This document shows positions 48,453 to 57,093 of a DNA stretch of 64,000 nt, piece by piece. Position 1 is the stretch's first letter; each line of letters starts with the position of its first letter. The position numbers were made by a program, and so were the translations under genes. Under the pieces are notes generated by a model. That model ran no database searches. It saw only the letters and a program-made list of their open reading frames with translations, and was not told where the DNA came from. This DNA is from Microbacterium oxydans (GTDB lineage: Bacteria; Actinomycetota; Actinomycetes; Actinomycetales; Microbacteriaceae): the NCBI RefSeq assembly GCF_900095745.1, contig NZ_FMIR01000018.1, positions 434,001 through 498,000 on the forward strand. Direction: 5' to 3'.

Positions 48453-49460
48453 GTGCCGGTCAGCATCCGTGATGTCGCCCTCCGCGCCGGGGTGTCCGTC
48501 GGCACCGTCTCGAACGTCCTCAACCGCCCGGAAGAGGTCTCCAGCGATTCGGTGGCGCGCGTGAGTCGGGCCATCGAGGAACTCGGGTACGTGCGCAACG
48601 ACGCCGCCCGCAAACTGCGCGCCGGCATCAGCACGACCGTCGGCTTCGTGGTCCTCGACGGGCAGAACCCGTTCTACAGCGACGTGGTGCGCGGCGCCGA
48701 AGATGAGGCGTCCAGTCACGGGATCGCGATCCTCTACGGCAACACCGACGACGACCCCTCCCGTGAGAAGGTCTACCTCGACCTCTTCCGCGAGCAGCAG
48801 GTGCGTGGCCTCCTGATCGCCCCGTACGGCGATGTCATGACGCAGCTGCGCCGATTCCGGGCCAGCGGGATCGCCACCGTGCTCGTCGACAGGTTCAGCG
48901 CCGACAGTGGATTCTCCTCGGTCTCCGTCGACAGCGTCGCGGGCGGACGTCTCGCGGTGGAGCACCTCATCGAGGTGGGACGGCGCCGCATAGCCTTCGT
49001 CGGCGGCCCGTTCGACATGCGTCAGGTCACCGACCGACTCGCCGGGGCGCGCGCCGCCGCCGAGAACGCCTCCGTGCACGTCGACCTCGAAGTCGTCCCC
49101 ACCTCGGCCATGACGGTGGAGGAGGGAGCCGCCGCCGGCGCGAAGCTGCTCACCCGCCCGCGCCGCGAATGGCCGGATGCGCTGTTCGCCGCGAACGACC
49201 TGCTGGCGCTCGGTCTGCTGCAGTCGCTCGTCGCCGGCGGACGAGTGCTCGTCCCGGACGAGATCGCGCTGATCGGTTTCGACGACATCCCGTTCGCCGC
49301 GGCCGCCGCGGTGCCGCTCTCATCGATCCGACAGCCCAGTCGGATGATCGGCCGCACGGCCCTGCGCATCGTGCTCGAAGAGGCCTCCGACCCGGAGAGC
49401 ATCCCCCGGCAGACCGTGTTCCCGCCGGAACTGATCGTGCGGCGCTCGACCACCGGCTGA
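48453..49460 (+). CDS. LacI family regulator, rhamnose cluster (copy 2)
   Basis: 335 residues. The helix-turn-helix IRDVALRAGVSVGTVSNVLN and hinge RNDAARKLRAG are nearly the same as in the LacI at 34787, and the effector domain aligns throughout (QNPFYSDVVRGAED, YLDLFREQQVRGLLIAP). GTG 48453 has GAGAGGAGAG upstream. It is divergent from rhaTPQS with the perfect palindrome between, so it very likely represses the importer and perhaps itself. The two paralogues may share sites but differ in inducer; that is inference. Confidence 0.93.
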   Translation: MPVSIRDVALRAGVSVGTVSNVLNRPEEVSSDSVARVSRAIEELGYVRNDAARKLRAGISTTVGFVVLDGQNPFYSDVVRGAEDEASSHGIAILYGNTDDDPSREKVYLDLFREQQVRGLLIAPYGDVMTQLRRFRASGIATVLVDRFSADSGFSSVSVDSVAGGRLAVEHLIEVGRRRIAFVGGPFDMRQVTDRLAGARAAAENASVHVDLEVVPTSAMTVEEGAAAGAKLLTRPRREWPDALFAANDLLALGLLQSLVAGGRVLVPDEIALIGFDDIPFAAAAAVPLSSIRQPSRMIGRTALRIVLEEASDPESIPRQTVFPPELIVRRSTTG

Positions 49461-49465
49461 GCCGA

Positions 49466-50413
49466 CTAGCCCTTCACCGCACCCCCGAGTCCAGCCGAGC
49501 GCAGGAACACCGACTGGAAGATCAGGAACATCGCGATCGGGATCAGCGTCGCGATCGCGAGGGCCGCGAGGAACACGTCGAGCTCGGTCTGCGACTGCAC
49601 GGCGGGCAGCCGCACCGACAGCGGCTGCACCGACGGGTCGGGCAGCACGAGCATGGGCCAGAGGTAGTCCTTCCACGCGGCGATGATCGCGAACACCGAG
49701 ACCACGCCGAGGATCGGCTTCGACATCGGCAGCACGATCGACCAGAACAGTCGGAAGGGCCCGGCACCGTCGGTGCGCGCGGCCTCGAAGACCTCACGAG
49801 GCAGACTGTCGAAGAACCGCTTGACCAGCAGGATGTTGAACGCATTCGCCCCCATCGGCAGCCACACGGCGAGGTAGTTGTTGAGCAGGCTCACATCCCC
49901 CAGCAGCGGCGGATGCACGATCGTCAGGTACAGCGGCACGAGCAGCACGATGCCGGGGATGAACAGCGTCGCCAGCACCAGCGCGTTCAGGATCGGCGCG
50001 TACTTCGGCTGCAACACCGAGAGCGCATAGCCCGCGGTCGTCGCGATGAACAGCTGCACGAACCAGGCGCCGAGCGCGATGATCACCGTGTTGAAGAAGT
50101 ACTGGTCGATGTGGATGTCGTTCCACGCGGTCGACAGGTTCTCCCAGTCCATGCCGTTCGGCCACAGCGCGAACGGCTGCTGCAGGGTGTCCTGCGTCGG
50201 CGTGATGGCCGACTTCGCGAGCCACAGGATCGGGCCGAGGCCGGCGACGACCAGCCCGACGGTGAGGAACACATGCGTGATCGACATCCCGACGCGGATG
50301 CCGGGGCGCCGGCGCTCGGAGTCGGAGATGACCGTGCGATCTCCGACGCGGTCGGCGGCCTTCTCTGCCGCCTTCTCCGCGGCACGGGTCGACAGGCGGG
50401 TGGTGAGGCTCAC
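49466..50413 (-). CDS. Sugar ABC transporter permease, MalG type
   Basis: 315 residues. A polar helical N-terminal extension (TRAAEKAAEKAADRVGD) precedes six membrane helices. The EAA loop is in REVFEAARTDGAGPFRLFW then IVLPMSKPILGVV (about 205-235). GTG 50413 overlaps the stop of the upstream permease (GTGA), which decides the start over a TTG at 50425. It imports an oligosaccharide, likely an alpha-glucoside given the linked GH13 enzyme. No ATPase is encoded here; such importers often use a shared MsiK/UgpC ATPase elsewhere. It meets the LacI gene end-to-end with 5 bp between stops. Confidence 0.92.
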   Translation of the reverse strand: MSLTTRLSTRAAEKAAEKAADRVGDRTVISDSERRRPGIRVGMSITHVFLTVGLVVAGLGPILWLAKSAITPTQDTLQQPFALWPNGMDWENLSTAWNDIHIDQYFFNTVIIALGAWFVQLFIATTAGYALSVLQPKYAPILNALVLATLFIPGIVLLVPLYLTIVHPPLLGDVSLLNNYLAVWLPMGANAFNILLVKRFFDSLPREVFEAARTDGAGPFRLFWSIVLPMSKPILGVVSVFAIIAAWKDYLWPMLVLPDPSVQPLSVRLPAVQSQTELDVFLAALAIATLIPIAMFLIFQSVFLRSAGLGGAVKG

Positions 50414-51375
50414 GTCGTGCTCCAACGGTCGGTCAGCTTGAAGTACAGCCAGGAAAGGAGGGCGAGGACGATGGCGAGCAGCACCGAGACGGCCGTCGCC
50501 TCTCCGTAGTCGCCGCCCAGGCTGTTGCGGAAGGCCTTGTCGTAGATGTACAGCAGCACGGTCTTGGTCGCTCCAGCCGGACCGCCGCCGGTGAAGAGGA
50601 ACGGTTCGAGGAAGACCTGCGCGGTGGCGATCACCTGCAGGATCAGCATGATGAAGAGGATGCCGCGCAGCTGCGGCAGCGTGACGTGCCAGATCTTCTT
50701 CCCGATGCCGGCGCCGTCGACCTCGGCCGCGTCATACAGCTCGGGCGGCACGCCCAGCAGCGCAGCCAGGTAGATGATGATCGAACCTCCGGCTCCCGCC
50801 CACGTCGCCTCGAGCACGAGCGAGGGCATGGCCTGCACGGCGTCCTGGATCCACGGTTGCGGGGGAATGCCGACGAAGCCGAGAACCGTGTTGAACACAC
50901 CGGACGGGTCGGCGCTGTAGAAGAACTTCCACAGCAGCACCGCCACCACGGGCGGGATCACGACGGGGAGATACGCGAGCGCCGAGTAGATGCCCTTGCC
51001 GCGGCGTACCTCGCTCATCAGCACGGCCATGAGCAGCGGCAACGGGAAGCCGAACAGCAGAGCGAGCACCGCGAACCACAGGGTGTTGATCACGGCGCGG
51101 CCGAGTTCGGGGTCGCCGATCACGGCGAGGTAGTTGTCGAATCCGACCCACTCGGACACGATCAGGTTGGTCTTCTGCAGGCTCATGATCACCGACTGCA
51201 CGATCGGCGACCACGAGAAGAACACGAACACGAACAGCATGGGGAGCACGAACAGGAGGTTCGCGAGCCCGCCGCCGCGGAACCACGTGAGCGGTGAGCG
51301 GCGGCGGGAACGGCGCACAGCGGGCGGCGGAGAGTCCTCCGCCGCCGCCCGCTGCTCGGGGATCGTCATCGTCAT
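50410..51375 (-). CDS. Sugar ABC transporter permease, MalF type
   Basis: 321 residues, six membrane helices. The N-terminus is basic and cytoplasmic (RRSRRRSPLTWFRGG). SPIVQSVIMSLQKTNLIVSE follows the first helix, and the EAA loop lies in PPELYDAAEVDGAGIGKKIW then HVTLPQLRGILF (about 205-235). It partners the MalG-type protein that overlaps its end. It follows the binding-protein gene by 6 bp. The same operon carries the GH13 hydrolase, so uptake and breakdown are made together. Confidence 0.93.
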   Translation of the reverse strand: MTMTIPEQRAAAEDSPPPAVRRSRRRSPLTWFRGGGLANLLFVLPMLFVFVFFSWSPIVQSVIMSLQKTNLIVSEWVGFDNYLAVIGDPELGRAVINTLWFAVLALLFGFPLPLLMAVLMSEVRRGKGIYSALAYLPVVIPPVVAVLLWKFFYSADPSGVFNTVLGFVGIPPQPWIQDAVQAMPSLVLEATWAGAGGSIIIYLAALLGVPPELYDAAEVDGAGIGKKIWHVTLPQLRGILFIMLILQVIATAQVFLEPFLFTGGGPAGATKTVLLYIYDKAFRNSLGGDYGEATAVSVLLAIVLALLSWLYFKLTDRWSTT

Positions 51376-51381
51376 GGAGCG

Positions 51382-52749
51382 TTACTCGTCAAGCTTCGCC
51401 TGTGCATCGGTCTGCACCTGGGCGAGCAGCGCGTCGATGTCGGCGTTCTGGTCGGTCAGAACGGTCTGCACCGCGGTGTCGAGGAGCGCGTAGACCTCCT
51501 GCGTCTTCACCTTCGGCTCACCGACCGGCGTCTGGTCCCAGATGCGGTCGCTGAACGGCGCCATCTGGTCGACCGGCACGTTGATGTAGTCGGCGATCCA
51601 CTCCTGCGACTCGTCGTACAGCTCGCGGCTGAGCACGGGAAGCAGCGGGGTGCCCACGGCCTGACCGGACTCGTTCAGGGTCTTCGCGTCGAGCACTGCG
51701 GCATCCTTGTCCATGAGCTTCTGCATGTAGTACCAGTCGATCCAGGTCACCGCTGCGGCCTTCGTCGTGTCGTCGACCGTAGGGCTGATCACGGCGATGT
51801 CGCCGCCGCCGAGAGTGCCGGGGTCATCGCCCTCCATCGGCACGACCGTCATGCCGTAGATGTCCGAGTCCATGCCGAAGTCCCGCACCAGCGCGGTGTA
51901 GATGTCCGAGCCCGAGGTGTACATCCCGATGTTGCCGGCCGCGAACTCCTGGTTGATGGTTCCCCAGTCGAGATCGACCTTGGAACCGAAGTCGTTGTCC
52001 TCCCACTTCACGTCGTGCAGGAACTGCAGCGCGGCCTTGGTGGCGTCGTTGTCGATCGTCGACTCCGCCGTGCCGTCGCCGTTGTCGGTCTGCGTGCGGC
52101 CGCCGCGCGCCACCGTCTGCGAGGTGAGCTGCCAGCCGCCGGTGTTGTTGATCGCCATCTGCGCGTAGCCGGCCTTGCCCGTGGCATCCGTGATCTTCTT
52201 GGCCGCTTCGCGGATCTCGTCCCACGTCTCCGGCGGGCTGTCGGGGTCGAGTCCGGCCTGTTCGAACAGGTCGCGGTTGTAGTGCAGTGCGGCCGCGTAC
52301 GCCTGGCGCGGGAAGCCGTAGATCTTGCCGTCGTCTCCTGTGACACCGTCAAGGATGATCGGGTTGAACTTGTCGGTGTAGCCGAGCTCCTCGATCGCGT
52401 CGGTGACGTCCGTCAGCTGCCCGTTCTCGAGCAGGGTCTTGGAGTCGGTGAACGGCACGGTGAAGACATCGGGCAGGCTTCCGCCGGCGAGCTGCACGGC
52501 GAAGGTCGGGCCCTCCCACTCGTACTCGACACCCACGATGTCGATGTCGGGGTGCTCCTTCTCGAATTGCTTCTCCTGTTCGGCGAACGCCTCATAGGCG
52601 GCCGCATCGGCTCCCGGAGGGAACGTCGCGACCCGCAGCTCGGTCTTGCCGTCGGCGCTGTCATTGCCGCTCGACGTGCAGCCGGCGAGGGCTCCGACCG
52701 TCGTGAGCACGGCAACGCCGGCGACGAGGGCTTTCATCGGTGACTTCAT
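51382..52749 (-). CDS. Sugar-binding lipoprotein (extracellular solute-binding family 1)
   Basis: 455 residues. Lipobox GALAGC (Cys about residue 24) follows a typical signal. The mature protein is a family 1 solute-binding fold: LRVATFPPGADAAAYEAFAE, VFTVPFTDSKTLLENGQLTD, GKIYGFPRQAYAAALHYNRD (binding-cleft region, about 145), and EEFAAGNIGMYTSGS-like EFAAGNIGMYTSGSDIY near 270. It delivers a di- or oligosaccharide to the two permeases. GGAAGGA precedes ATG 52749. It lies 42 bp after the GH13 gene in one operon. Confidence 0.92.
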   Translation of the reverse strand: MKSPMKALVAGVAVLTTVGALAGCTSSGNDSADGKTELRVATFPPGADAAAYEAFAEQEKQFEKEHPDIDIVGVEYEWEGPTFAVQLAGGSLPDVFTVPFTDSKTLLENGQLTDVTDAIEELGYTDKFNPIILDGVTGDDGKIYGFPRQAYAAALHYNRDLFEQAGLDPDSPPETWDEIREAAKKITDATGKAGYAQMAINNTGGWQLTSQTVARGGRTQTDNGDGTAESTIDNDATKAALQFLHDVKWEDNDFGSKVDLDWGTINQEFAAGNIGMYTSGSDIYTALVRDFGMDSDIYGMTVVPMEGDDPGTLGGGDIAVISPTVDDTTKAAAVTWIDWYYMQKLMDKDAAVLDAKTLNESGQAVGTPLLPVLSRELYDESQEWIADYINVPVDQMAPFSDRIWDQTPVGEPKVKTQEVYALLDTAVQTVLTDQNADIDALLAQVQTDAQAKLDE

Positions 52750-52791
52750 TGTCTGTGTCCTTCCAGGTGGTGCTGATCGGGTGGTGCAGGG

Positions 52792-54480
52792 CTAGTCGGT
52801 CGCTTGCGACGAGACCGCCGCCGGGCGGAGCGCAAGCCAGGCGGTGGAATCCGGGGGCAGCGCACCGTCGAGCGGGGCGCTGGCGAGAAGCACCTCGTGG
52901 TGCGCGGGGAGGGGCACCGGCACGGCGCCGAGGTTGGTGATGCTGACGGTGCCGTCGCCCCGGCGGAACGCGAGGACGTCCGCTCCGAGCTCCAACCACT
53001 CCAGATCGCTGCCGGTGAAGTCGGCGATCTGCGTGCGCAGGGCGATGGCCGCGCGGTACAGGTTCAGAGTCGAGGAGGGATCGGCATCCTGCGCTTCGAC
53101 CGTGAGCGTCGCCCAGTCGTCCGGCTGCGGAAGCCACGGGGTGCCGCCGAAGCCGTAGGGGGTCGCCGTCCCCGCCCAGGGCAGGGGAACGCGGCATCCG
53201 TCGCGTCCCGGATCGACACCCCCGGAACGGAAGTGCATGGGGTCCTCGATCGCGTCGAGCGGCAGCTCCACCTCGGGCAGCCCGAGCTCGTCGCCCTGGT
53301 AGATGTAGAGGCTGCCGGGGAGGGCGGCGACGAGCAGCGAGGCCGCGCGGGCCCGTCGCGCGCCTCGAACCGCGTCCGTCGGGGTGCCGAACCTCTTGCG
53401 CTCGAACGCGAACGACGAATCGGCCTGCCCGTACCGCGTGACCGGCCGGGTGACGTCATGGTTCGAGAGCACCCAGGTCGCGGGCGCGCCGACGGGCGCG
53501 TGCTCGGCGAGGGTGCGTGTGATGGAGTCACGCATCGCCTGGGCGCTCCACGGCTGCGTCATGAAGCCGAAGTTGAAAGCGGTGTGCATCTCGCCAGGGC
53601 GCAGGTAGCGGGCGAAGCGCTCCGCGTCGTCGAGCCAGACCTCTCCGACGAGCACGCGCTCGCCGTCGTATTCGTCGGCGACGGCACGCCAGTCGCGGTA
53701 GATGTCGTGCAGTTCGTCGCGGTCGATGTGCGGATGCCCCGAGGCCGGTGCGGTGCCGGCGGGGAGGTCCGGCAGCGCCGGATCCTTGACCGGGAGGGCG
53801 GCCGAGTCGATGCGCACCCCGGCGACTCCGCGGTCGAACCAGAAGCGCAGGACGTCTTCGTGGTCGCGCCGGACATCGGGGTGGTTCCAGTTGAGATCAG
53901 GCTGCTGGGGTGTGAACAGGTGCAGGTACCACTCCCCTGCAGTGCCGTCGGGGTTCCGCGTGCGCGTCCACGTCTCGCCTTGAAAGCTCGACACCCAGTT
54001 CGTTGGCATCTCGTCGCCGTCCGCGCCTCGACCGGGATGGAACCAGAAGCGCTCGCGCTCCGGGCTCCCCGGCTGCGACGCCAGCGCCTGCTGGAACCAT
54101 GCGTGCCGGTCGGAGATGTGGTTCGGCACGATGTCGACGATGGTGCGGATGCCGTACTCGAGCGCCTCGGCGATCAACTGCTCCGCCTCCTCGAGCGTGC
54201 CGAAGCGCGGGTCGATGAGCCGGTAGTCCTGCACGTCGTAGCCGCCGTCGGCGAGCGGGCTCTGGTACCACGGCGTGAACCAGAGGGCGTCGACACCGAG
54301 GCTCTTCAGGTAGGGCAGCCGTGAGCGCACGCCGGCGAGATCGCCGATCCCATCGCCGTTGCCGTCCGCGAAGCTGCGCACGTACACCTGGTAGATCACC
54401 GCCGTGCGCCACCATCCCTCGCCCGAGGGCATGGTCAGAGTGCGTGCGGGTGCGGCCGTGCGCAGAACGTCGGTGTCCAC
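52792..54480 (-). CDS. GH13 alpha-glucosidase (cytoplasmic)
   Basis: 562 residues, alpha-amylase-fold enzyme of the oligo-1,6-glucosidase/alpha-glucosidase group. VIYQVYVRSFADGNGDGIGD is at about 30-50, region I is DIVPNHISD near 122, the nucleophile is in GVAGVRIDSAALP near 218, the acid/base in VLVGEVWLD near 280, and the third Asp in WVLSNHDVTR near 342. There is no signal peptide, so it cleaves imported alpha-glucosides inside. GTG 54480 is chosen for GAGGAG four bases upstream; the frame continuing to 54540 passes through the promoter. It is first gene of the uptake operon. Confidence 0.93.
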   Translation of the reverse strand: MDTDVLRTAAPARTLTMPSGEGWWRTAVIYQVYVRSFADGNGDGIGDLAGVRSRLPYLKSLGVDALWFTPWYQSPLADGGYDVQDYRLIDPRFGTLEEAEQLIAEALEYGIRTIVDIVPNHISDRHAWFQQALASQPGSPERERFWFHPGRGADGDEMPTNWVSSFQGETWTRTRNPDGTAGEWYLHLFTPQQPDLNWNHPDVRRDHEDVLRFWFDRGVAGVRIDSAALPVKDPALPDLPAGTAPASGHPHIDRDELHDIYRDWRAVADEYDGERVLVGEVWLDDAERFARYLRPGEMHTAFNFGFMTQPWSAQAMRDSITRTLAEHAPVGAPATWVLSNHDVTRPVTRYGQADSSFAFERKRFGTPTDAVRGARRARAASLLVAALPGSLYIYQGDELGLPEVELPLDAIEDPMHFRSGGVDPGRDGCRVPLPWAGTATPYGFGGTPWLPQPDDWATLTVEAQDADPSSTLNLYRAAIALRTQIADFTGSDLEWLELGADVLAFRRGDGTVSITNLGAVPVPLPAHHEVLLASAPLDGALPPDSTAWLALRPAAVSSQATD

Positions 54481-54511
54481 GGAACTCCTCGTCGTCGGTG
54501 GCGATGAGTCG

Positions 54512-54540
54512 AATGTAGCTTTTCCTAACGTTCCACGCAA
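54512..54540 (-). promoter_or_regulatory. Promoter of the alpha-glucoside operon
   Basis: On the minus strand TTGCGT (54540-54535), a 17-base spacer and TACATT (54517-54512), about 32 bases before GTG 54480. Confidence 0.6.
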
Positions 54541-54544
54541 GAAC
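54530..54544. promoter_or_regulatory. Candidate LacI operator of the alpha-glucoside operon
   Basis: GTTC-CACGCAA-GAAC overlaps the -35 box. Its half GCAAGAAC matches the perfect palindrome before the LacI gene at 55634-55647. Confidence 0.5.
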
Positions 54545-54611
54545 TAAACAGATTGTTGGCATTTTGCAATGACTTGCGGGCGCACGGAAGACGGCGTCTT
54601 CCGGATGCCGG

Positions 54612-55616
54612 TCAGGCCAGCGGCCCCGTCGAGGCGCGCAGCACCAGCTCGGGCTCGAACAGCAGCTCGTCGCTCGGCTGGGAGGTGCCGGCGATCTGCG
54701 CGAGCAGCAGCGCGATGATCGCGCGCCCCATCGACTCGATCGGCTGCCGCACCGTGGTCAGCGGCGGTTCGGTGCAGCTCATCAGCGCCGAGTCGTCGAA
54801 CCCGACGATGCTCACCTCTCCCGGCACCGACAGCCCCGCGCGACGTGCGGCACGCACCGCCCCGAGTGCCATCGGATCGCTTGCGCACACGATGGCCGTG
54901 GCGCCGGCGGCGAAGAGTCGCGCCGCACCGGCCTGCCCCGATTCGAGCGAGTACATGCCGCGCACGACGAGGTCATCCGAGAGCGGTGCTCCGAGCTTCT
55001 CGAGCAGGCGGCGCGCGGACTCGAGCTTGCGCTGGGAAGGCACGTGATCCTGCGGCCCCAGCAGCAGCCCGATGCGGCGATGCCCCAGTTGGTGCACGTG
55101 CAGGACCGCCTGCTCGGCCGCAGCCGCATCGTCGGTCGAGACGGTCGCGAACTGCAGTTCGGGGACGCGGGCGTTGACGAGCACGGTCGGCAGATTCACC
55201 TGTCGCAGCCGCTCGTAATGCTGGTGGGCGGCATCCGCCTGCGTGTAGTTGCCGCCGAGGAAGATCACCCCGGACACCTGCTGCGCGAGGAGCAGGTCGA
55301 CGTAGTCCGATTCGGTCACCCCGCCGGCGTTCTGCGTGCACAGCAGCGGGGTGTACCCGTTCTGCGTGAGTGCGCCGCCGACGATCTCGGCGAACGCGGG
55401 GAAGATCGGGTTCTGCAGCTCGGGCAGCACCAGGCCGACCAGGCGCGCGCGCTCGCCGCGCAGCTTCGTCGGGCGCTCATAGCCGAGCACGTCGAGGGCG
55501 GTCAGCACCGCCTGCCGAGTGGCATCCGAGACGCCCGGCTTGTCGTTGAGCACACGACTGACCGTGGCTTCACTCACTCCGACCTTGCGCGCCACCTCGG
55601 CGAGTCGCTTCGACAT
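54612..55616 (-). CDS. LacI family regulator of the alpha-glucoside operon
   Basis: 334 residues. The helix-turn-helix is LAEVARKVGVSEATVSRVLN (residues 5-24), and the effector domain begins RLVGLVLPELQNPIFPAFAE. It belongs to a different LacI branch (MalR/AglR-like) from the two rhamnose regulators. It lies just upstream of the GH13-led operon in the same direction, 131 bp before it. A TAAACT box ends six bases before its ATG, and a perfect GTTCTTGCAAGAAC palindrome lies in the promoter spacer, so it probably represses itself and the operon. Confidence 0.93.
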   Translation of the reverse strand: MSKRLAEVARKVGVSEATVSRVLNDKPGVSDATRQAVLTALDVLGYERPTKLRGERARLVGLVLPELQNPIFPAFAEIVGGALTQNGYTPLLCTQNAGGVTESDYVDLLLAQQVSGVIFLGGNYTQADAAHQHYERLRQVNLPTVLVNARVPELQFATVSTDDAAAAEQAVLHVHQLGHRRIGLLLGPQDHVPSQRKLESARRLLEKLGAPLSDDLVVRGMYSLESGQAGAARLFAAGATAIVCASDPMALGAVRAARRAGLSVPGEVSIVGFDDSALMSCTEPPLTTVRQPIESMGRAIIALLLAQIAGTSQPSDELLFEPELVLRASTGPLA

Positions 55617-55622
55617 GGGGTC

Positions 55623-55628
55623 AGTTTA
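55623..55628 (-). promoter_or_regulatory. -10 box of the alpha-glucoside LacI gene
   Basis: TAAACT on the minus strand, six bases before ATG 55616. TTGCGC, 19 bases upstream, may be the -35. Confidence 0.55.
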
Positions 55629-55633
55629 CGTAA

Positions 55634-55647
55634 GTTCTTGCAAGAAC
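55634..55647. promoter_or_regulatory. Perfect LacI palindrome
   Basis: GTTCTTGCAAGAAC, a 14-base perfect palindrome between the -10 and -35 of the LacI gene. It shares a half-site with the GH13 promoter. Confidence 0.7.
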
Positions 55648-55679
55648 GCGCAAACGGGTTGCGCGGATGCAGTCGCGAC

Positions 55680-56915
55680 TCAGCGGACGTTGCCGTTGGA
55701 GCAGGTCTCCTGAGCAGCAGAGTTGCCCTTGATCGAGTCCGGCAGCGCCACGACGTTGTCCGGCGTCGCGGAGGGGTCCGGCGTCGCCTCTTCGACCGGC
55801 GCCGTCGGCTCCTGCACGACGACACCGTCGTTGCTGTTGTTCTCGTGGGTGATCTGCAGCTGCGCGTTGGCCTCGAGCGCATCCCAGAGCGCCGCGGCCG
55901 CTTCCTCGTTGGGGACGACCTTGTTCGGGTCGGCGTAGTCGGCACCGGTCGGATACTGCACGAACACGATGTCCTCGAACGGGACCGACTTGACCGCGAG
56001 GGCGATCTGGACGAGCGTCATCGGGTTGTTCGCCAGCGACGTGCTGGCCTCGAGGTTACTCAGGGCCGTGTTGGCCAGCTTGAGCATGACCGGAACGTTG
56101 CCGAGCACCTCCCCGCTGATCATCTTGCGGGCGAGGCTCGACATGTACTGCTGCTGGTTGCCGATACGGCCCAGGTCGCTGCCGTCGCCGACACCGTGAC
56201 GGGTGCGAAGGAACTGCAGCGCCTGCAGGCCCTCGACGGTGTGGGTTCCCGCGGCCATGTCGAGGCCCGTGTAGCGGTCCTTGATCGGGTTCGCCAGGCA
56301 CACGTCGACGCCGCCGATGGCGTTGGTGATCTCGATCACGCCACCGAAGGTGACGGATGCCGCGAACTGGACCTCTTGGTCGGTGAGTTGCGAAATCGTC
56401 TGGACGACGCAGTTCAGGCCGCCGTCCGTGTAGGCCGTGTTGAGAGGCTGCTTGCTCATCGCCGAGTGCACGTTGCCGTCTTCGTCCGTGCACTCCGGGA
56501 TGGGCAGCATCAGGTCGCGCGGGAAGCTGACGACGGTGATCCGGCGGGGCTCCTGCGACACGTGCACCAGAAGGTTCACGTCGTTGAGTGTGCCCTCGGC
56601 GTCGCCCCCGGTGCACCGTTCACCGAAGAGGTCCTTGTACTTCTCCTCGCAGGTGTCGACACCGGTGAGGACCAGGTTGAAGCCGCTCTCGTACTCGCCG
56701 ATGTCCGGCGGGATGACTTCCTGTCCGTCCAGGTCGACGGCGTTGGCCGCGACGGTGCTCGAGAAGTCGTACGCGATGTACATCGCCACGCCGAACCCGC
56801 TGACGAGCACCACGGCCAGACCGATCGCGATGAACCTCAGCAGCTGGCCGAGCGTGCTCGGCGTCGCGAGTTGACCATGTCGTGCGATGGTGCGGCGGCG
56901 GGTGTTCTCGCTCAC
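55680..56915 (-). CDS. LytR-CpsA-Psr (LCP) family protein
   Basis: 411 residues. A cytoplasmic basic start, one membrane helix (FIAIGLAVVLVSGFGVAMYI, about 27-46), then an external LCP domain. NLVLTGVDTCEEKYKDLFGE is at about 80, the conserved Arg/Asp patch is in VVSFPRDLMLPIPEC at about 130, and FLRTRHGVGDGSDLGRIGNQ is at about 235. LCP enzymes transfer undecaprenyl-linked glycopolymers onto peptidoglycan or arabinogalactan-like acceptors. The Pro/Glu-rich tail (about 365-390) is disordered. Start is GTG 56915 with GAAAGGG upstream. It adjoins tRNA-Ser. Confidence 0.93.
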   Translation of the reverse strand: MSENTRRRTIARHGQLATPSTLGQLLRFIAIGLAVVLVSGFGVAMYIAYDFSSTVAANAVDLDGQEVIPPDIGEYESGFNLVLTGVDTCEEKYKDLFGERCTGGDAEGTLNDVNLLVHVSQEPRRITVVSFPRDLMLPIPECTDEDGNVHSAMSKQPLNTAYTDGGLNCVVQTISQLTDQEVQFAASVTFGGVIEITNAIGGVDVCLANPIKDRYTGLDMAAGTHTVEGLQALQFLRTRHGVGDGSDLGRIGNQQQYMSSLARKMISGEVLGNVPVMLKLANTALSNLEASTSLANNPMTLVQIALAVKSVPFEDIVFVQYPTGADYADPNKVVPNEEAAAALWDALEANAQLQITHENNSNDGVVVQEPTAPVEEATPDPSATPDNVVALPDSIKGNSAAQETCSNGNVR

Positions 56916-56965
56916 ACGGGCCCTTTCGGATTCAGCGCCGGTGCGGGGTCACCGTGCTCACTATG

Positions 56966-57050
56966 CGGAGGGTGTGGGATTCGAACCCACGAGACATCTC
57001 TGCCCACTGGTTTTCAAGACCAGCTCCATCGGCCGCTCGGACAACCCTCC
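56966..57050 (-). tRNA. tRNA-Ser (anticodon TGA)
   Basis: 85 bases with a long variable arm. Acceptor GGAGGGT pairs with ACCCTCC (discriminator G), the anticodon loop CTTGAAA gives TGA, and the T arm has GTTCGAATC. It reads UCA and, by wobble, other UCN codons. Confidence 0.97.
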
Positions 57051-57070
57051 TCGACAGACGTATCTGTCGA
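57051..57070. repeat. Perfect inverted repeat abutting tRNA-Ser
   Basis: TCGACAGA-CGTA-TCTGTCGA, directly before the 5' end of the tRNA on the minus strand and 23 bp after the HAD stop. It may end the serS-HAD transcript or guide processing of the tRNA leader. Confidence 0.6.
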
Positions 57071-57093
57071 CAAGGCGTGAGTCTAGCCGAGTT

